A stretch of 15,102 nucleotides of DNA from an uncultured Lachnospiraceae bacterium. GTDB taxonomy: Bacteria; Bacillota_A; Clostridia; Lachnospirales; Lachnospiraceae. Under the pieces are notes generated by a model that worked only from the letters and a program-made list of their open reading frames with translations, had not been told where the DNA came from and ran no database searches. A program made the position numbers and the translations under genes. The stretch lies in the NCBI GenBank assembly GCA_949957035.1, contig CATLIP010000020.1, positions 1 to 15,102 of the forward strand, written 5' to 3'. Below, one piece after another: positions 14,395-15,102 of this stretch; position 1 is the first letter of the stretch, and every line of letters begins with the position of its first letter.

Positions 14395-15102
14395 TCAAAC
14401 GGTCGTGAACAAATCAATGGATTGTCCTGTCATGACCGGAGGCGCATCGCACAGCAGGTAAACGATTGCCTTTGCCACATCAGCCGCGCTGCCCATCTTT
14501 ACATTGTCCTGCCCGACGGAATGGTTATACACCCGTTGGCCCGGCGTATCTACGATTCCGGGCGATACGGCGTTGACCTGAATACCGTATTCCTGCGTCT
14601 GGATGGCGGCGGTCTTGGTCATGGTAATGATGGCGCCCTTGGCTACGGCATATGCGCCCATCTGAGAGGCAATCCGTCCCATGCGGGAGGAAACGCTGAC
14701 GACTTTCCCGCCTTTTTGGGAAATCATGACCGGAAGCACATGCTTCATGCATAAAAATGGGATACGGACATTGGTCTTAATAATCTGATCCCACTGTTCT
14801 TCCGACCACTCCCAGAGCTTGATTGCCTGATGTTCGATATTTTTGTAGACCTCAGACGGGTATCCGCCTGCATTGTTCACAAGAATATCTATTTTTCCAT
14901 ACTTTTCTATTACCTCATCGACCATTGCCTGTACTTCCGTACCTATGGTAAGGTCATGGGAAAAGGCGGCGGCAGAACCACCCCTATCTTCAATCATTTT
15001 TACCGTCTCATTAAGGTCTGCCTGGGTTCTGGCAACGGCTGCGACTGCCGCGCCCTCTGCGGCGACGGCAAGCGCAGCCTCCCGTCCGATTCCCTTGCCG
15101 GC
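14395..15102 (-). CDS. SDR-family NAD(P)-dependent oxidoreductase (5' end outside window)
   Basis: The C-terminal 235 residues of a classical short-chain dehydrogenase/reductase. The frame is open to the window edge, beginning inside the nucleotide-binding loop (AGKGIGR), so only about 15-20 N-terminal residues are missing; the ATG at 14997 is internal. NNAGG, the KTNV asparagine, SVSSRMG (catalytic Ser) and YAVAK (catalytic Tyr and Lys) are present in order, followed by VNAVSPGIVDT. After the active site, GSAADVAKAIVYLLCD and MTGQSIDL are the usual tetramer-interface ending. The reaction is NAD(P)H-linked alcohol/ketone interconversion. The substrate cannot be assigned; FabG-like or sugar/steroid dehydrogenases are possible. 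It is convergent to the exporter operon and functionally unrelated to it as far as can be seen. Confidence 0.9.
   Translation of the reverse strand, partial: AGKGIGREAALAVAAEGAAVAAVARTQADLNETVKMIEDRGGSAAAFSHDLTIGTEVQAMVDEVIEKYGKIDILVNNAGGYPSEVYKNIEHQAIKLWEWSEEQWDQIIKTNVRIPFLCMKHVLPVMISQKGGKVVSVSSRMGRIASQMGAYAVAKGAIITMTKTAAIQTQEYGIQVNAVSPGIVDTPGQRVYNHSVGQDNVKMGSAADVAKAIVYLLCDAPPVMTGQSIDLFTTV

Overview
The window looks like chromosomal DNA from a Gram-positive anaerobe of the class Clostridia, most likely Lachnospiraceae. This is an inference from AGGAGG-type ribosome binding sites, moderate GC content, compact operons, the protein families present and their sequence style. No rRNA, tRNA, insertion sequence, integrase or CRISPR array was seen. 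About 90% of the window is coding.

Layout. (1) 1-1470: the end of a pentose catabolic operon, with the C-terminal half of an FGGY sugar kinase and then L-ribulose-5-phosphate 4-epimerase (araD), closed by a clear intrinsic terminator. (2) 1470-2843: an AT-rich leader with a near-consensus promoter and a palindrome, driving a stand-alone AAA/DUF4143 ATPase. (3) 2875-4793: two-component system 1 (OmpR-type regulator plus a two-TM histidine kinase). (4) 4852-6000, minus strand: a protein-kinase-fold protein preceded by a previously uncalled 54-codon gene. (5) 6001-6196: a divergent control region with back-to-back promoters, a 13-bp-arm inverted repeat and TGTAA elements spaced exactly 22 bp. 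(6) 6197-9228: an ABC exporter of the MacB/FtsX type (ATPase plus an 783-residue permease). (7) 9330-11095: two-component system 2. (8) 11117-14232: a second, ABC-2-type exporter operon. Its promoter carries four tandem 11-bp repeats, and its first gene is an uncalled 51-codon Trp-rich single-pass membrane protein overlapping the ATPase gene. (9) 14395-15102, minus strand: the C-terminal part of an SDR dehydrogenase running off the window.

Reading of the whole. Regions 3-8 form an island of two signalling modules (each regulator plus sensor kinase) and two unrelated exporters, with two tiny proteins and an atypical kinase between them. In Firmicutes this architecture usually means sensing and removal of cell-envelope-active compounds such as antimicrobial peptides. 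The substrate cannot be read from the sequence. The most informative parts are the non-coding control regions: the exporter promoters have weak or absent -35 boxes but carry periodic repeats at one or two helical turns, as expected for activation by OmpR-family regulators. Which of the two regulators acts on which promoter is not settled by the sequence.
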